From the NCBI GenBank assembly GCA_022769545.1, contig JALEJS010000033.1:23911-87910 (forward strand): 64,000 bases of DNA. The letters run 5' to 3'. Below, in pieces: positions 1-9,400 of the stretch; the first letter of the stretch is position 1, and each line of letters opens with the position of its first letter. Under the pieces are notes generated by a model. It saw nothing but the letters and a program-made list of their open reading frames with translations. It ran no database searches and was not told where the DNA came from. Position numbers and translations under genes: made by a program. This DNA is from Blautia sp. GTDB lineage: Bacteria; Bacillota; Clostridia; Lachnospirales; Lachnospiraceae.

Positions 1-1090
1 AGGAGCCGAGCATGATTCTTCTTTTCACTTCTTCTCCGAACCCTTCTGTACGCGTACGCTTATACATATCATGCAGTCCGTCGTATTCCTTTGCACGGAA
101 TCCATATTTTACACCGTCGAAACGTTCCAGGTTTGAGCTGGCTTCCGCACTGGCGATGATATAATACGCCGGAATCATATAATCCGTTGTCTTCATGGAA
201 AAAAATTCCACGATCGCACCTTTTTCGGTCAGCACCTTCACAGCTTCCATGAACGTTTCTTTTACTTCCGGATCAAGCCCTTCCGCCAGATACTCTTTCG
301 GAATTCCAAATTTCATTCCCAGCACATGATCCGAAAGGGACTCCCGGAACGCATATTTTTCTCTTCCGATGGAAGTGGCATCTTTCTCATCCTGTCCGGC
401 AATCACATCCAGAAGTGCCGCACAGTCTTCTACATTCTTGCCGACAGGACCGATCTGGTCCAGAGAGGACGCATACGCCACAAGTCCATAACGGGAAACC
501 GTCCCGTAAGTCGGTTTCAGTCCGGTCACACCACAGTAGGAGCTGGGCTGACGGATGGATCCGCCTGTGTCGGAGCCGAGTGCCAGAAACGCCTCATCCG
601 CGGCAACCGCTGCACAGGATCCCCCGGAAGAACCTCCTGGAACATGCTCCGGATTCCATGGGTTTCTGGTAATTCCATACGCAGAGGTCTCTGTGGTGCT
701 TCCCATGGCAAATTCGTCCATGTTCGTTTTTCCGATCACGACCATTCCTGCCTCATTGATCCGGTCAATCACTTCCGCATTATACTGAGGCACAAAATTT
801 TCCAGTATTCTGGAAGCACAGGTCGTCTTTTTTCCTTCAATACATATATTATCCTTGATTGCAATGGGAACCCCGGCCAGAGGTCCGGTATACTTTCCGG
901 ATGCAATTCCTTTATCTACCTCTTTCGCCCTTGCATATGCATCTTTTTTATAGGTTTCCAGATATGCATGGATCCCTTTATCCTTTTTTTCAATTTGGTC
1001 AAACACAGCTTTCACCGCATCTACAGAGGTGATCTGATGCTGCCGTATTTTTTCTGACAGCTGCAAAGCGGTTAATTTCTCCAGTTCCAT
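1..1090 (-). CDS. gatA: Glutamyl-tRNA(Gln)/aspartyl-tRNA(Asn) amidotransferase subunit A (3' end outside window)
   Basis: This is the amidase subunit of GatCAB, which hydrolyses glutamine and passes ammonia to GatB to turn mischarged Glu-tRNA(Gln) or Asp-tRNA(Asn) into the cognate aminoacyl-tRNA. I translated it by hand. About 363 N-terminal residues are in the window, and the C-terminus runs off the left edge. The amidase-signature Ser-cisSer-Lys triad is visible: Lys79 in IAIKDN, Ser154 in PGGSSGG and Ser178 in DTGGSIRQ. The start ATG follows AGGAG with suitable spacing, 10 bases after the gatC stop, so the two are one operon behind aspS. gatB is expected beyond the edge. No frameshift is seen. 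Confidence 0.95.
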   Translation of the reverse strand, partial: MELEKLTALQLSEKIRQHQITSVDAVKAVFDQIEKKDKGIHAYLETYKKDAYARAKEVDKGIASGKYTGPLAGVPIAIKDNICIEGKKTTCASRILENFVPQYNAEVIDRINEAGMVVIGKTNMDEFAMGSTTETSAYGITRNPWNPEHVPGGSSGGSCAAVAADEAFLALGSDTGGSIRQPSSYCGVTGLKPTYGTVSRYGLVAYASSLDQIGPVGKNVEDCAALLDVIAGQDEKDATSIGREKYAFRESLSDHVLGMKFGIPKEYLAEGLDPEVKETFMEAVKVLTEKGAIVEFFSMKTTDYMIPAYYIIASAEASSNLERFDGVKYGFRAKEYDGLHDMYKRTRTEGFGEEVKRRIMLGS

Positions 1091-1100
1091 ATACGCTCTC

Positions 1101-1394
1101 CTATCCTATGGTTTTTGGTACCTGATACTGATTTTCTTTGGATTTCGGTGCATTTGCCAGCATACTGACACTGTTGTCCCCATTTGTCACCACATCCTCC
1201 CGAAATACATTCCGGTCCCCGAAAATATGAGAAAGAGGTTCCACGTTTCTGGTATCAAGCTCATCCAGCTTCTCCACATAATCCAGCATTTTCTGCATTT
1301 CCGCTGCCGCTTTCACTTTTTCTTCCTCGGTAAGAGAAAGCTTTGCAAGGATGCAGACATTTTCCATTGTTGCGTCATCTATGATTCCTGCCAT
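1101..1394 (-). CDS. gatC: GatCAB amidotransferase subunit C
   Basis: This small 97-residue subunit clamps GatA and GatB together. The family pattern is clear: an N-terminal helix LAKLSLTEEEK, then a coil with LDELDTRNVEPLSHIF, then a C-terminal extended tail ending PKTIG. The length is typical (about 95-100). The start is supported by AAAGGAG seven bases upstream of ATG. It lies between aspS (32 bases upstream) and gatA (10 bases downstream), so AspRS and the amidotransferase that repairs its mischarged tRNA are made together. Confidence 0.95.
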   Translation of the reverse strand: MAGIIDDATMENVCILAKLSLTEEEKVKAAAEMQKMLDYVEKLDELDTRNVEPLSHIFGDRNVFREDVVTNGDNSVSMLANAPKSKENQYQVPKTIG

Positions 1395-1426
1395 ATTTTT
1401 CTCCTTTCATTCCTGTACCAGAACCC

Positions 1427-2758
1427 TTACGGCTCCAGACGGTTCATATCCCGCGGAAACAGACACGCCTCCCGCACATTATCTTCGCCCAGAAGCTGCA
1501 TGGTCAGTCGTTCCAGACCGATTCCCAGTCCTCCGTGCGGCGGCATACCGTGCTTGAACGTATCCAGATACTGTTCCATTCCTTCCTGTTCCATCCCCCG
1601 TGCCTCCAGCTTTTCAAGAAGACACCGGTAATCATGGATTCTCTGTCCGCCCGTGGTAACCTCCAGGCCGTGGAACAGAAGATCAAAGCTCAGCGTATAA
1701 CGACTGTCCTGTGGATCATCCATAGCATAGAACGGACGTTTCTTTGACGGATAATGTGTGACAAAAACAAAATCCGCATCGTATTCTTCCTTAAAATACT
1801 GGCCGATCAGCGCTTCCTCTTCCGGTTCCAGGTCAAAAGGATTCCGGATCTTCCGGTGATACTTTTCCGAAACCAGCTGCTTAGCTTTATCAAACCGTAC
1901 CGACGGAATTCTGGATACGTCCGGCAGTTCTATTTTTAAAATCTCAAGTTCCTTCGCATAATCCTTCTCCAGAAGTCTCATCGCATACTGCAGAAAACCG
2001 GTCTCCATGGCCATGATTTCCTCAAAGCTGTCGATATATCCCATCTCAAAATCCAGACTGGTATACTCGTTCAGATGACGCTTTGTATTATGCTTCTCGG
2101 CACGAAATACAGGGCCTGTCTCAAACACGCGGTCAAACACCCCGACCATCATCTGTTTGTAAAACTGCGGGCTCTGGGCAAGCACTGCCGGCTTATGAAA
2201 ATAACTCAGCCGGAACATATTGGCACCGCCCTCAGCTCCTCTGGCACCGATTTTCGGCGTATGAATTTCGGTAAACCCCTGTCCATGCAGATAGTCACGA
2301 AATGCCCTCGTCAGTCCCTCCTGAATTTTAAAATGCGCACGCTCCTTAATATTCCGCAGCGACACAGAACGATAATTCAGTTTTGCTTCCAGAGACGTAT
2401 TCAGTTTCCATTTGTCAATCGGAAGCGGCAAAGGCTCTGCAGGAGCAGAAAGAATCTCAACCTGACGGATCCTCAGTTCTCTCCCGTGAGGAGCTCGCTC
2501 CTCTTCTCTGAGTATTCCACTCATTCTCACAGTCATTGCCTCTTTCAGCTCATGAACTGTCACATTTCCCGTTCCGCTTTCCAGCACGGTCTGAAACAGT
2601 CCTTCCCTCCGTCGGAGAATTACGAATGCAACATCTCCCATATTACGAATGCTGTGGACCGCGCCCTCTACTAAGGCCTGCCGGTTCAGATTCTGATCGT
2701 TCACTATATCCTCCCAGCTGCTGACTTCTTTTTTCCATGTTCCATCCATAAATTCCAT
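1427..2758 (-). CDS. aspS: Archaeal-type aspartate--tRNA(Asp/Asn) ligase
   Basis: This class II aminoacyl-tRNA synthetase charges tRNA(Asp), and probably tRNA(Asn), with aspartate. The N-terminal OB fold binds the anticodon (residues 15-120). The catalytic core follows, with FTEIHTPKIGARGAEGG, the motif 2 stretch VFRAEKHNTKRHLNEY and motif 3 GLGIGLERLTM. The length (443) and lack of the large bacterial insertion mark the archaeal/AsnRS-like AspRS class. These enzymes are often non-discriminating, which fits gatCA directly downstream. The open frame has an ATG 15 bases earlier at 2773, but a GGAGG lies inside that stretch, eight bases before the ATG at 2758, so I chose 2758. A terminator-bearing leader precedes it. 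Non-discrimination is inferred from context. Confidence 0.9.
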   Translation of the reverse strand: MEFMDGTWKKEVSSWEDIVNDQNLNRQALVEGAVHSIRNMGDVAFVILRRREGLFQTVLESGTGNVTVHELKEAMTVRMSGILREEERAPHGRELRIRQVEILSAPAEPLPLPIDKWKLNTSLEAKLNYRSVSLRNIKERAHFKIQEGLTRAFRDYLHGQGFTEIHTPKIGARGAEGGANMFRLSYFHKPAVLAQSPQFYKQMMVGVFDRVFETGPVFRAEKHNTKRHLNEYTSLDFEMGYIDSFEEIMAMETGFLQYAMRLLEKDYAKELEILKIELPDVSRIPSVRFDKAKQLVSEKYHRKIRNPFDLEPEEEALIGQYFKEEYDADFVFVTHYPSKKRPFYAMDDPQDSRYTLSFDLLFHGLEVTTGGQRIHDYRCLLEKLEARGMEQEGMEQYLDTFKHGMPPHGGLGIGLERLTMQLLGEDNVREACLFPRDMNRLEP

Positions 2759-2784
2759 TTCCTCATCCTCCATTCACATAAAAT

Positions 2785-2829
2785 AAAAAATCCCGGGGTA
2801 CCCCAAAAAGCCTGGGGTTCTCCAGGATT
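2785..2829 (-). terminator. Attenuator terminator in the aspS-gatCA leader
   Basis: A 17-pair inverted repeat (2813-2829 against 2789-2805) with two mismatches and a 7-base loop is followed on the minus strand by a T run. It ends about 25 bases before the aspS start and leaves the RBS free, so it can only act as a conditional terminator inside the leader. Its 5' arm overlaps an alternative hairpin at 2811-2826. Confidence 0.8.
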
Positions 2830-2856
2830 GGATATCATGACTACGTCTTTGTAATC
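2811..2856 (-). promoter_or_regulatory. Two hexaloop hairpins in the aspS leader (ANTAR-type antiterminator)
   Basis: Read on the minus strand, the first hairpin (2839-2856) has a six-pair stem GATTAC/GTAGTC, with one wobble, and the six-base loop AAAGAC. A 12-base linker leads to a second hairpin (2811-2826), stem CCTGG/CCAGG and loop AGAACC. The second stem uses bases of the terminator 5' arm, so forming it would block termination. ANTAR target RNAs are known to be two such hairpins with six-base loops having A1 and G4. The first loop fits fully; the second has A1 but not G4. Function is inferred. Confidence 0.6.
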
Positions 2857-2890
2857 CCTCTGTGCTATTTAAATGATTATTACTTATTAT

Positions 2891-3445
2891 CTATACCTCA
2901 TCATTAAGAAGCATCAGAATCATCTGCGCGGTCTCCGCCATATTGGTTCCGGAATCCATACTGTTTTTCTGGATATACCGATAGGCATCTTCCTCACTCA
3001 TATGGTTCCGCTCCATCAGAAGGAGCTTGGCGCTGGCAATGGCATTTTCTTCCTCTTTGCTGCGCTTTTTGGGCTTTTTCCGGAGTTTTTTCAGTCTCCG
3101 GTCCAGCTGTGTGACCATCATATCCACCGTATTCACCAGATCGGAAGCCCGAAGCGGCATTTCCACTGTGATGACAGAATTTGGTGCCTCCTCGATCACA
3201 CGGCGGGAGCCAAGTAAAAGCAACTCGAAATAATCCGGTTTGTTGTCCAGAATATCCAGATAATACATATCGGAAAGCCGATAACCACAAATAAGGATTC
3301 CCGCATCCACACCTGACATTCCGGCAAGTGCCGCAGCACCTGTATTGCAAACCGAAGTCACCGAAAAACCGTATCGGCTGAGAATCGAACGGATTTTTTT
3401 CGCATCTTCAATTTTCGGCAATGCAATCACAATGCTGCAGTTCAT
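2891..3445 (-). CDS. ANTAR-domain transcription antiterminator (NitR-like) with degenerate receiver
   Basis: This is a predicted RNA-binding antiterminator of 184 residues. The N-terminal part (about 1-110) has a receiver-like fold pattern but lacks the acidic pocket (IVIALPK where receivers have two acidic residues) and the phosphoacceptor Asp (ILICGYRL). A charged coiled segment (LDRRLKKLRKKPKKRSKEEE) leads to the ANTAR three-helix domain with AKLLLMERNHMSEEDAYRYIQ. It directly follows glnA (about 20-35 bases), so it is co-transcribed with it. Clostridium saccharobutylicum has a similar glnA-adjacent ANTAR gene, nitR. The frame opens with GTG at 3460, but the family start and the ATG at 3445 fit better; neither has a strong RBS. 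Likely targets are the attenuators in this window. Confidence 0.88.
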   Translation of the reverse strand: MNCSIVIALPKIEDAKKIRSILSRYGFSVTSVCNTGAAALAGMSGVDAGILICGYRLSDMYYLDILDNKPDYFELLLLGSRRVIEEAPNSVITVEMPLRASDLVNTVDMMVTQLDRRLKKLRKKPKKRSKEEENAIASAKLLLMERNHMSEEDAYRYIQKNSMDSGTNMAETAQMILMLLNDEV

Positions 3446-3480
3446 ACTTATGCCACTCACTTTCGGTTACTAAACGATTT

Positions 3481-4803
3481 CTATATACAATACAGATACT
3501 GCTGAATTTCCCATTCCGTAATCTGTCGATTATATTTACGCCACTGTTTCTTCTTTGCAGCCGCATACTCCTCACAGAATTCGTTTCCGAGTATTCCCCG
3601 GATCCATTCACTTTCCTCAAACAGTGCAATCGCCTCTCCCAGATTTTCCGGAAGATTCTCGATGGAATGTCTCATCTCACTGTCTTCATCGTCAGAACAG
3701 TTCGCAGATTTCACAGGCTGAATTTCATTTTTGATTCCATCCAGTCCTGCGGCAAGACATACAGCAAATACAAGGTAGGGATTCGATGCGGAATCCGGGC
3801 TACGCAGTTCAATTCTCGTATCTGCGCCACGTTCATAGGATACCTTCACAAGAGAATTCTGATTGTATTTGGTCCAGGTCAGTTCGGTCGGAGCCTCATA
3901 TCCGGGTACCAGCCGTTTATATGAATTCACCAGCGGATTGGTAATCAGCGCCATCTCCCGGCTGTGCTTCAGAAGACCTCCGATGAAACAAAATGCCTCC
4001 TTGCTCAGTCCGTCTTCTCCGTCAGGATCGTCAAAAATATTCTTTCCATCTTTAAATAAGGCAAAATGAATATGCATACCGGAGCCGTTTAATTCTTCTC
4101 TGGGCTTTGGCATAAATGTAGCATGCAGTCCATGACGTTTGGCGATGGTTCTGACTGTCATTTTCAATGTCATGATTGAATCGGCCATCTCTGTCATTTC
4201 CCCATAATGGAAATCAATCTCATGCTGCGCCGGAGCCGTCTCATGGTGAGAGGATACTACCTCAAAACCGATATTTTCCAGATTGAGCACCATATCTCTT
4301 CTGGCGTTTTCTCCCAGATCCACCGGACCGATGTCCAGATAACCTGCCTTCTCATGTGTTACTGTGGTGGGAACGCCATTCTCATCTGTGTGAAACAAAA
4401 AGAACTCGCATTCCGGATCAATATAACAGGTGTATCCATCTGCCGCCGCTTCCTGCGCCACTCTTTTCATAATATAACGGGAGCTTCTTTTCAGCGGCGT
4501 CCCATCCGGACGGTAAATATCACAAAGCATTCTTGCGACACGGCTCTGCTGCGGTCTCCAGGGCAGAATAATGAAAGTATTCGGATCCGGATACAAATAC
4601 ATATCCGGTTCTTTTTCCACGGCAAGGCCGGCAATAAAAGAACTGTCCACCTTATATTTATTGTCCAGTGCTCTTGGAAGCTCTCTCGCTGTAATGGCAA
4701 TATTTTTCAGATTGCCAAACATATCTGTAAACTGCAGCCGGATAAATTCCACATCCTCTTCCTCTGCCATCTGCAGAACTTCTTCCCTGGTATAATTACC
4801 CAT
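3481..4803 (-). CDS. glnA: Type I glutamine synthetase
   Basis: It joins ammonium to glutamate using ATP. The 440-residue protein has the GSI beta-grasp domain (1-100, with QFTDMFG) and the catalytic domain with NGSGMHIHF (substrate/metal), ATFMPKP (ATP), NSYKRLVPGYEAP and IELRSPD. The size matches GSI-alpha of Firmicutes, which is not adenylylated; the C-terminus is EWEIQQYL. AAGGAGAG lies seven bases before ATG. It has its own strong promoter directly after gltD, an attenuator leader, and the ANTAR gene downstream. An unusual 12-bp dyad surrounds its -10 box. The window also encodes a second, type III enzyme at 14.5 kb. Confidence 0.97.
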   Translation of the reverse strand: MGNYTREEVLQMAEEEDVEFIRLQFTDMFGNLKNIAITARELPRALDNKYKVDSSFIAGLAVEKEPDMYLYPDPNTFIILPWRPQQSRVARMLCDIYRPDGTPLKRSSRYIMKRVAQEAAADGYTCYIDPECEFFLFHTDENGVPTTVTHEKAGYLDIGPVDLGENARRDMVLNLENIGFEVVSSHHETAPAQHEIDFHYGEMTEMADSIMTLKMTVRTIAKRHGLHATFMPKPREELNGSGMHIHFALFKDGKNIFDDPDGEDGLSKEAFCFIGGLLKHSREMALITNPLVNSYKRLVPGYEAPTELTWTKYNQNSLVKVSYERGADTRIELRSPDSASNPYLVFAVCLAAGLDGIKNEIQPVKSANCSDDEDSEMRHSIENLPENLGEAIALFEESEWIRGILGNEFCEEYAAAKKKQWRKYNRQITEWEIQQYLYCI

Positions 4804-4892
4804 GATAGTCTCTCCTTAATACTATAATTTCATTTTGATGATGTCGGGATCAAAAGATACCATCAATTTCATAAAAATCGGCTCCTGAAAAG

Positions 4893-4941
4893 AAAAAGGC
4901 GCACTTACGCAGGGTTTCCCCACATAAGAACGCCTTTGTTC
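4893..4941 (-). promoter_or_regulatory. glnA leader: ANTAR-type hexaloop hairpin overlapping an intrinsic terminator
   Basis: On the minus strand the hairpin GAAC-AAAGGC-GTTC (4928-4941) presents a six-base loop with A1 and G4. The loop bases AAAGGC plus the next G form the 5' arm of a long terminator (4893-4937) that pairs AAAGGCG with CGCCTTT, has an inner stem CTTATG/CGTAAG and is capped by GGG-GAAA-CCC, followed by T residues. The two folds exclude each other. Control by the ANTAR protein encoded after glnA is inferred from this layout. Confidence 0.65.
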
Positions 4942-4978
4942 ATGCAGGTATTATAGCAACCTGCATGAACTTTGTCAA
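4938..4978 (-). promoter_or_regulatory. glnA promoter with a 12-bp dyad around the -10 box
   Basis: TTGACA (4973-4978) and TATAAT (4950-4955) are separated by 17 bp, a consensus sigma-A promoter. The -10 sits in the 9-bp centre of a perfect 12-bp inverted repeat, GTTCATGCAGGT and its complement, at 4938-4949 and 4959-4970. The upstream arm lies before the transcription start, so this cannot be an RNA hairpin. It has the form of a repressor operator that would block polymerase. Confidence 0.75.
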
Positions 4979-4984
4979 TCATTT

Positions 4985-6469
4985 TTATAAATAAGAATAA
5001 CCCATCAGAGATTCATCTACGGCTTTCGCAGCTTCTCTTCCTTCCCGGATCGCCCAGACAACCAGCGACTGCCCTCTGTGCATATCGCCTGCTGTAAATA
5101 CACGCGGAATACTGGTTTCATATTTATCCGGTTCTGTCTGTACATTGGTTCTTCCGTTAATCGCCACCTTAAACGCATCGGTAACGTATTTCTGACTGCC
5201 CAGGAAGCCTGCCGCAATCAGTACCAGATCTGCAGGAACCGTTTCTTCGCTGCCCTCCACCGGAACCATATTCATTCTTCCGGTTTTCTCGTCCTTCACG
5301 CTCTGCAGTTTTACAAGAACCGCCTGCTTCACATTTCCTTTTTTATCTGCAAGGAATTCCTTTACGGTTGTCTGATATACGCGCGGATCATGTCCGAATA
5401 CGGCAATGGCCTCTTCCTGGCCATAATCCGTCTTCAGGACTCTCGGCCACTGCGGCCACGGATTGGATGGTGTCCGTTCCACAGGCGGACAGGGCATCAT
5501 CTCCAGCTGCGTCACGGAAGCGGCCCCAAGACGAATGGAGGTTCCCACACAGTCATTTCCGGTGTCACCTCCGCCGATGACAATGACATGCTTATCCTTT
5601 GCGAGCTCATACGGGACATTTTCAAAATCGGAATCCAGAAGTCTTTTTGTTACCATTCCCAGAAAATCCACTGCAAAATGAATACCATTTGACTCTCTTC
5701 CCGGAACCTTAATGTCACGGGGATTGGAGGCTCCGCAGCACAGAAGCACTCGGTCGAATTTTTCCATCAGTTCCTCAGCCGTGATGTCCACACCAATGTT
5801 GGTGTTGGTGACAAATTTGACCCCTTCTTCCTCCATCACCTTCAGTCTTCTGTCAATGACCGATTTCTCAAGCTTCATGTTCGGAATTCCATATCGAAGA
5901 AGTCCCCCGATGCGGTCCTTGCGTTCAAATACCGTAACATCATGACCTCTTCGATTCAGCTGCTGAGCAGCCGCGAGACCGGAGGGTCCGCTTCCCACAA
6001 CGGCAATGGTTTTTCCGGTACGAACCTTTGGAATCTGCGGTTTCACCCAGCCTTCTGCATAGGCGGTCTCAATGATGGCACGTTCGTTCTCCTTCGTGGA
6101 CACCGGCTCCCCGTCCAGATTGCAGGTACAGGCTGCCTCGCACAGAGCCGGGCAGACACGGCAGGTGAATTCCGGAAAGCTGTGGGTCTTGGAAAGGCGA
6201 AGATATGCCTGTTTCCAGTTTCCTGTATAGACAAGATCATTTGTCTCCGGAACAAGATTATGCAGCGGACACCCGGAAGCCATACCCCCGAGCATGGCAC
6301 CGGACTGGCAGAACGGCACTCCGCAGGCCATACAGCGTGCACCCTGAAGTGTCTGCTTCTCTCTGCTTAACGGTGTACGAAATTCATGAAAATTCTTTAT
6401 CCGCTCCTTTGGCGGAAGCACTTTTGCAGTTTCTCTTTTATAATCTAAAAATCCTGTTGGTTTTCCCAT
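4985..6469 (-). CDS. gltD: Glutamate synthase small subunit
   Basis: This FAD and iron-sulfur subunit takes electrons from NAD(P)H and passes them to GltB. N-terminal cysteine motifs CMACGVPFC and CRVCPALCEAAC bind two 4Fe-4S clusters. A first dinucleotide fold VVGSGPSGLAAA (about residue 155) binds FAD, and a second VIGGGDTGNDC binds NAD(P)H. It is 494 residues, normal for the family. GGAGG precedes the ATG and the gap from gltB is 15 bases, so it is the last gene of a pyrG-gltB-gltD transcript. The next gene, glnA, starts from its own promoter just after the gltD stop. Confidence 0.96.
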   Translation of the reverse strand: MGKPTGFLDYKRETAKVLPPKERIKNFHEFRTPLSREKQTLQGARCMACGVPFCQSGAMLGGMASGCPLHNLVPETNDLVYTGNWKQAYLRLSKTHSFPEFTCRVCPALCEAACTCNLDGEPVSTKENERAIIETAYAEGWVKPQIPKVRTGKTIAVVGSGPSGLAAAQQLNRRGHDVTVFERKDRIGGLLRYGIPNMKLEKSVIDRRLKVMEEEGVKFVTNTNIGVDITAEELMEKFDRVLLCCGASNPRDIKVPGRESNGIHFAVDFLGMVTKRLLDSDFENVPYELAKDKHVIVIGGGDTGNDCVGTSIRLGAASVTQLEMMPCPPVERTPSNPWPQWPRVLKTDYGQEEAIAVFGHDPRVYQTTVKEFLADKKGNVKQAVLVKLQSVKDEKTGRMNMVPVEGSEETVPADLVLIAAGFLGSQKYVTDAFKVAINGRTNVQTEPDKYETSIPRVFTAGDMHRGQSLVVWAIREGREAAKAVDESLMGYSYL

Positions 6470-6484
6470 GATACTGGCTCCTCC

Positions 6485-9400
6485 TTAACGTTTTGATCCG
6501 ATGCTTTCATAGAAAGCTTCCATCTGTGCCTGGTCGCTTGTCAGACCTTTTTCTTCCAGCTTCGCACTCAGCGTAATCATCCGTTTGTATTCATCCGGAA
6601 TCAGCTTTTTGAAATGAGGCAGGTAGTAGTTGAAGTCTGCCAGAATCTTGGCACCCAGTTTGGAACCGGTCGCTGCCACATGGGCCTCGATCATATCATG
6701 AAGTTCCTTCTTATCATATTTGTTTTCCACCTTTTCAATGGAAATCATTGCTTTATTGATGTTGCGGTACAGTACATTCTCTTCATCCAGAACATATGCA
6801 ATACCACCGCTCATGCCGGCTGCAAAGTTTTTCCCGGTTTTTCCGAGAACCACGACACGACCGCCGGTCATGTACTCACAGCCATGCTCTCCCACGCCTT
6901 CCACAACAGCACAGGCGCCGGAATTACGAACTGCAAAACGTTCACCGGCCACACCATTGATGTACGCGGTTCCGCTGGTGGCACCATAAAGAGCCACATT
7001 TCCGATGATAATATTATCTTCTGCTTTATACGACGCATTTTCCGGAACCTTTACGATCAGTTTTCCTCCGGAAAGTCCCTTTCCAAAATAGTCATTGCTG
7101 TCACCAGTCAGTTCCAGAGTCAGACCTTTCGGAATGAATGCGCCAAAGCTCTGTCCGCCGGCACCGGTACAGTGAACCACGATGGTATCCTCCGGAAGAC
7201 CTTCCTTATGGTTTCGTGTAATTTCAGCCCCGAGAATCGTGCCGACCGTACGGTCTGTATTGGAAACATTTACACTCAGCTCGGTTTTCTTTCCCTGAAG
7301 CAGAGCTTTCTGACATTTTTTCAGAAGAACCTTTTCGTCCAGTGTCTTTTCCAGTTCAAAGTTGAACTGTGCCTTCGGGTCAAACGTTACTTTTTTCCCT
7401 TCTCCGGCATACGGATTGTTCAGAATGGCGGAGAGATCCACCTTTCCCACATGCGGTTCCTCCACAGTCTGGGACTGAACCAGAAGATCCGTGCGTCCGA
7501 CCATCTCATCCACCGAACGAACACCGAGTTTTGACATGTACTCCCGCAGCTCCTGCGCAATAAAGCGCATGAAGTTTTCAACATATTCCGGTTTTCCGCG
7601 GAAACGTTTGCGCAGTTCCGGGCTCTGTGTGGCAACACCTACCGGACAGGTATCCAGATTGCAGACACGCATCATGACACATCCCATGGTTACAAGCGGT
7701 GCCGTTGCAAACCCGAATTCTTCTGCGCCCATCAGTGCTGCAATTGCAACATCACGTCCGCTCATCAGCTTTCCGTCTGTCTCAATACGGACACGATTGC
7801 GCAAGCCATTCATCAGAAGTGTCTGATGTGTCTCTGCCAGTCCAAGTTCCCACGGAAGTCCGGCATTATGGATGGAGCTTCTCGGAGCAGCACCGGTACC
7901 TCCGTCATAACCGGAAATCAGAATCACCTGTGCACCTGCTTTTGCAACACCGGCAGCAACGGTACCCACACCGGCTTCCGATACCAGTTTTACGGAAATA
8001 TCCGCATATTTATTGGAATTTTTCAGGTCATAGATCAGCTGTGCCAGATCCTCGATGGAATAAATATCATGGTGCGGCGGCGGAGATATCAGGCTGACGC
8101 CCGGCGTGGAATGACGTGTCTTCGCAATCCACGGGTACACCTTTTTAGCCGGAAGATGCCCGCCTTCTCCAGGTTTTGCACCCTGTGCCATCTTAATCTG
8201 AATTTCTCTTGCCGATACAAGATATGAACTGGTCACACCAAATCGTCCGCTCGCAACCTGTTTGATCGCAGAACAACGGTCATTGGCTGTGCCGGCAGAT
8301 TCAATTCTCTCATCACTTTCTCCGCCTTCACCGGTATTGGATTTTCCGTGAAGATGGTTCATGGCAATGGCCAGTGTCTCATGGGCCTCCTGTGAGATGG
8401 AACCATAGGACATGGCTCCTGTCTTAAATCGTTTCACGATCTCATCAACGCTTTCCACTTCTTCCATGGGAACCGGTGTCTCGGCATATTTGAAGTCGAG
8501 AATTCCTCTTAAATTTCCATGGTTTTCCGCATCCACCTTTGCGGTATATTCTTTGAACAGCGCATAGCTTCCGGTCCAAGTAGACTGCTGAAGAAGATGA
8601 ATGGTTGCAGGGTTGTAGCGATGTGCTTCTCCCTGACTTCTGGATTTATGCGCTCCCATACTGTCCAGCGTAAGGTCTGTTGCCAGCCCCAGCGGATCAA
8701 AGGCTTCGGAATGAAGCTTCTCTACCGTGTTCTCGATGTCTTCCATCGTGATACCGCCCACTCTGCTGACGGTTCCGGTGAAGTATTTATCGATCACTTT
8801 CTGAGAAATACCGATCGCCTCAAAAATCTGAGATCCCTGATAGGACTGAATGGTAGAAATACCCATTTTGGAAGCAATTTTTACAATTCCGCTCAGTACG
8901 GCATGATTGTAATCATCCACAGCCGCATAATAATCCTTATCCAGCATATGATTATCGATCAGCTCCCGGATGGTCTCCTGCGCGAGATATGGATTGATCG
9001 CACTCGCGCCATAGCCGAGAAGTGTCGCAAAATGATGTACCTCACGGGGTTCCCCGGATTCCAGAATAATCGCAAGGGAGGTACTCTTTTTCGTCTTTAC
9101 GAGATGCTGATGTACTGCCGAAACTGCCAGAAGAGACGGAATCGGCATATGGTTTTCATCCACGCCGCGGTCAGAAAGGACAAGAATATTTGCTCCCTCA
9201 CGGAAAGCCTTATCTACTTCCACGAACAGGCGGTCAATGGCTCTTTCCAGCTTGGTACTCTTGTAATAAAGCGTCGAGACAACCGCTGTCTTAAATCCGG
9301 GTCTGTTCAGGTTTTTGATTTTCAGCATATCGGTGTTGGTGAGGATCGGGTTGTTGATCTTCAGTACCTGACAGTTTTCCGGTTTCAGTTCCAGCAGATT

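Noticed and set aside
326..1057. Plus-strand frame of 243 codons opposite gatA
   Set aside because: It is antisense to gatA, whose amidase motifs are complete in the other strand.
2774..2890. T-box riboswitch before aspS
   Set aside because: Too short, no T-box element and no specifier-loop arrangement.
4938..4970. glnA dyad as an RNA hairpin
   Set aside because: The upstream arm is before the transcription start, so the RNA has only one arm.
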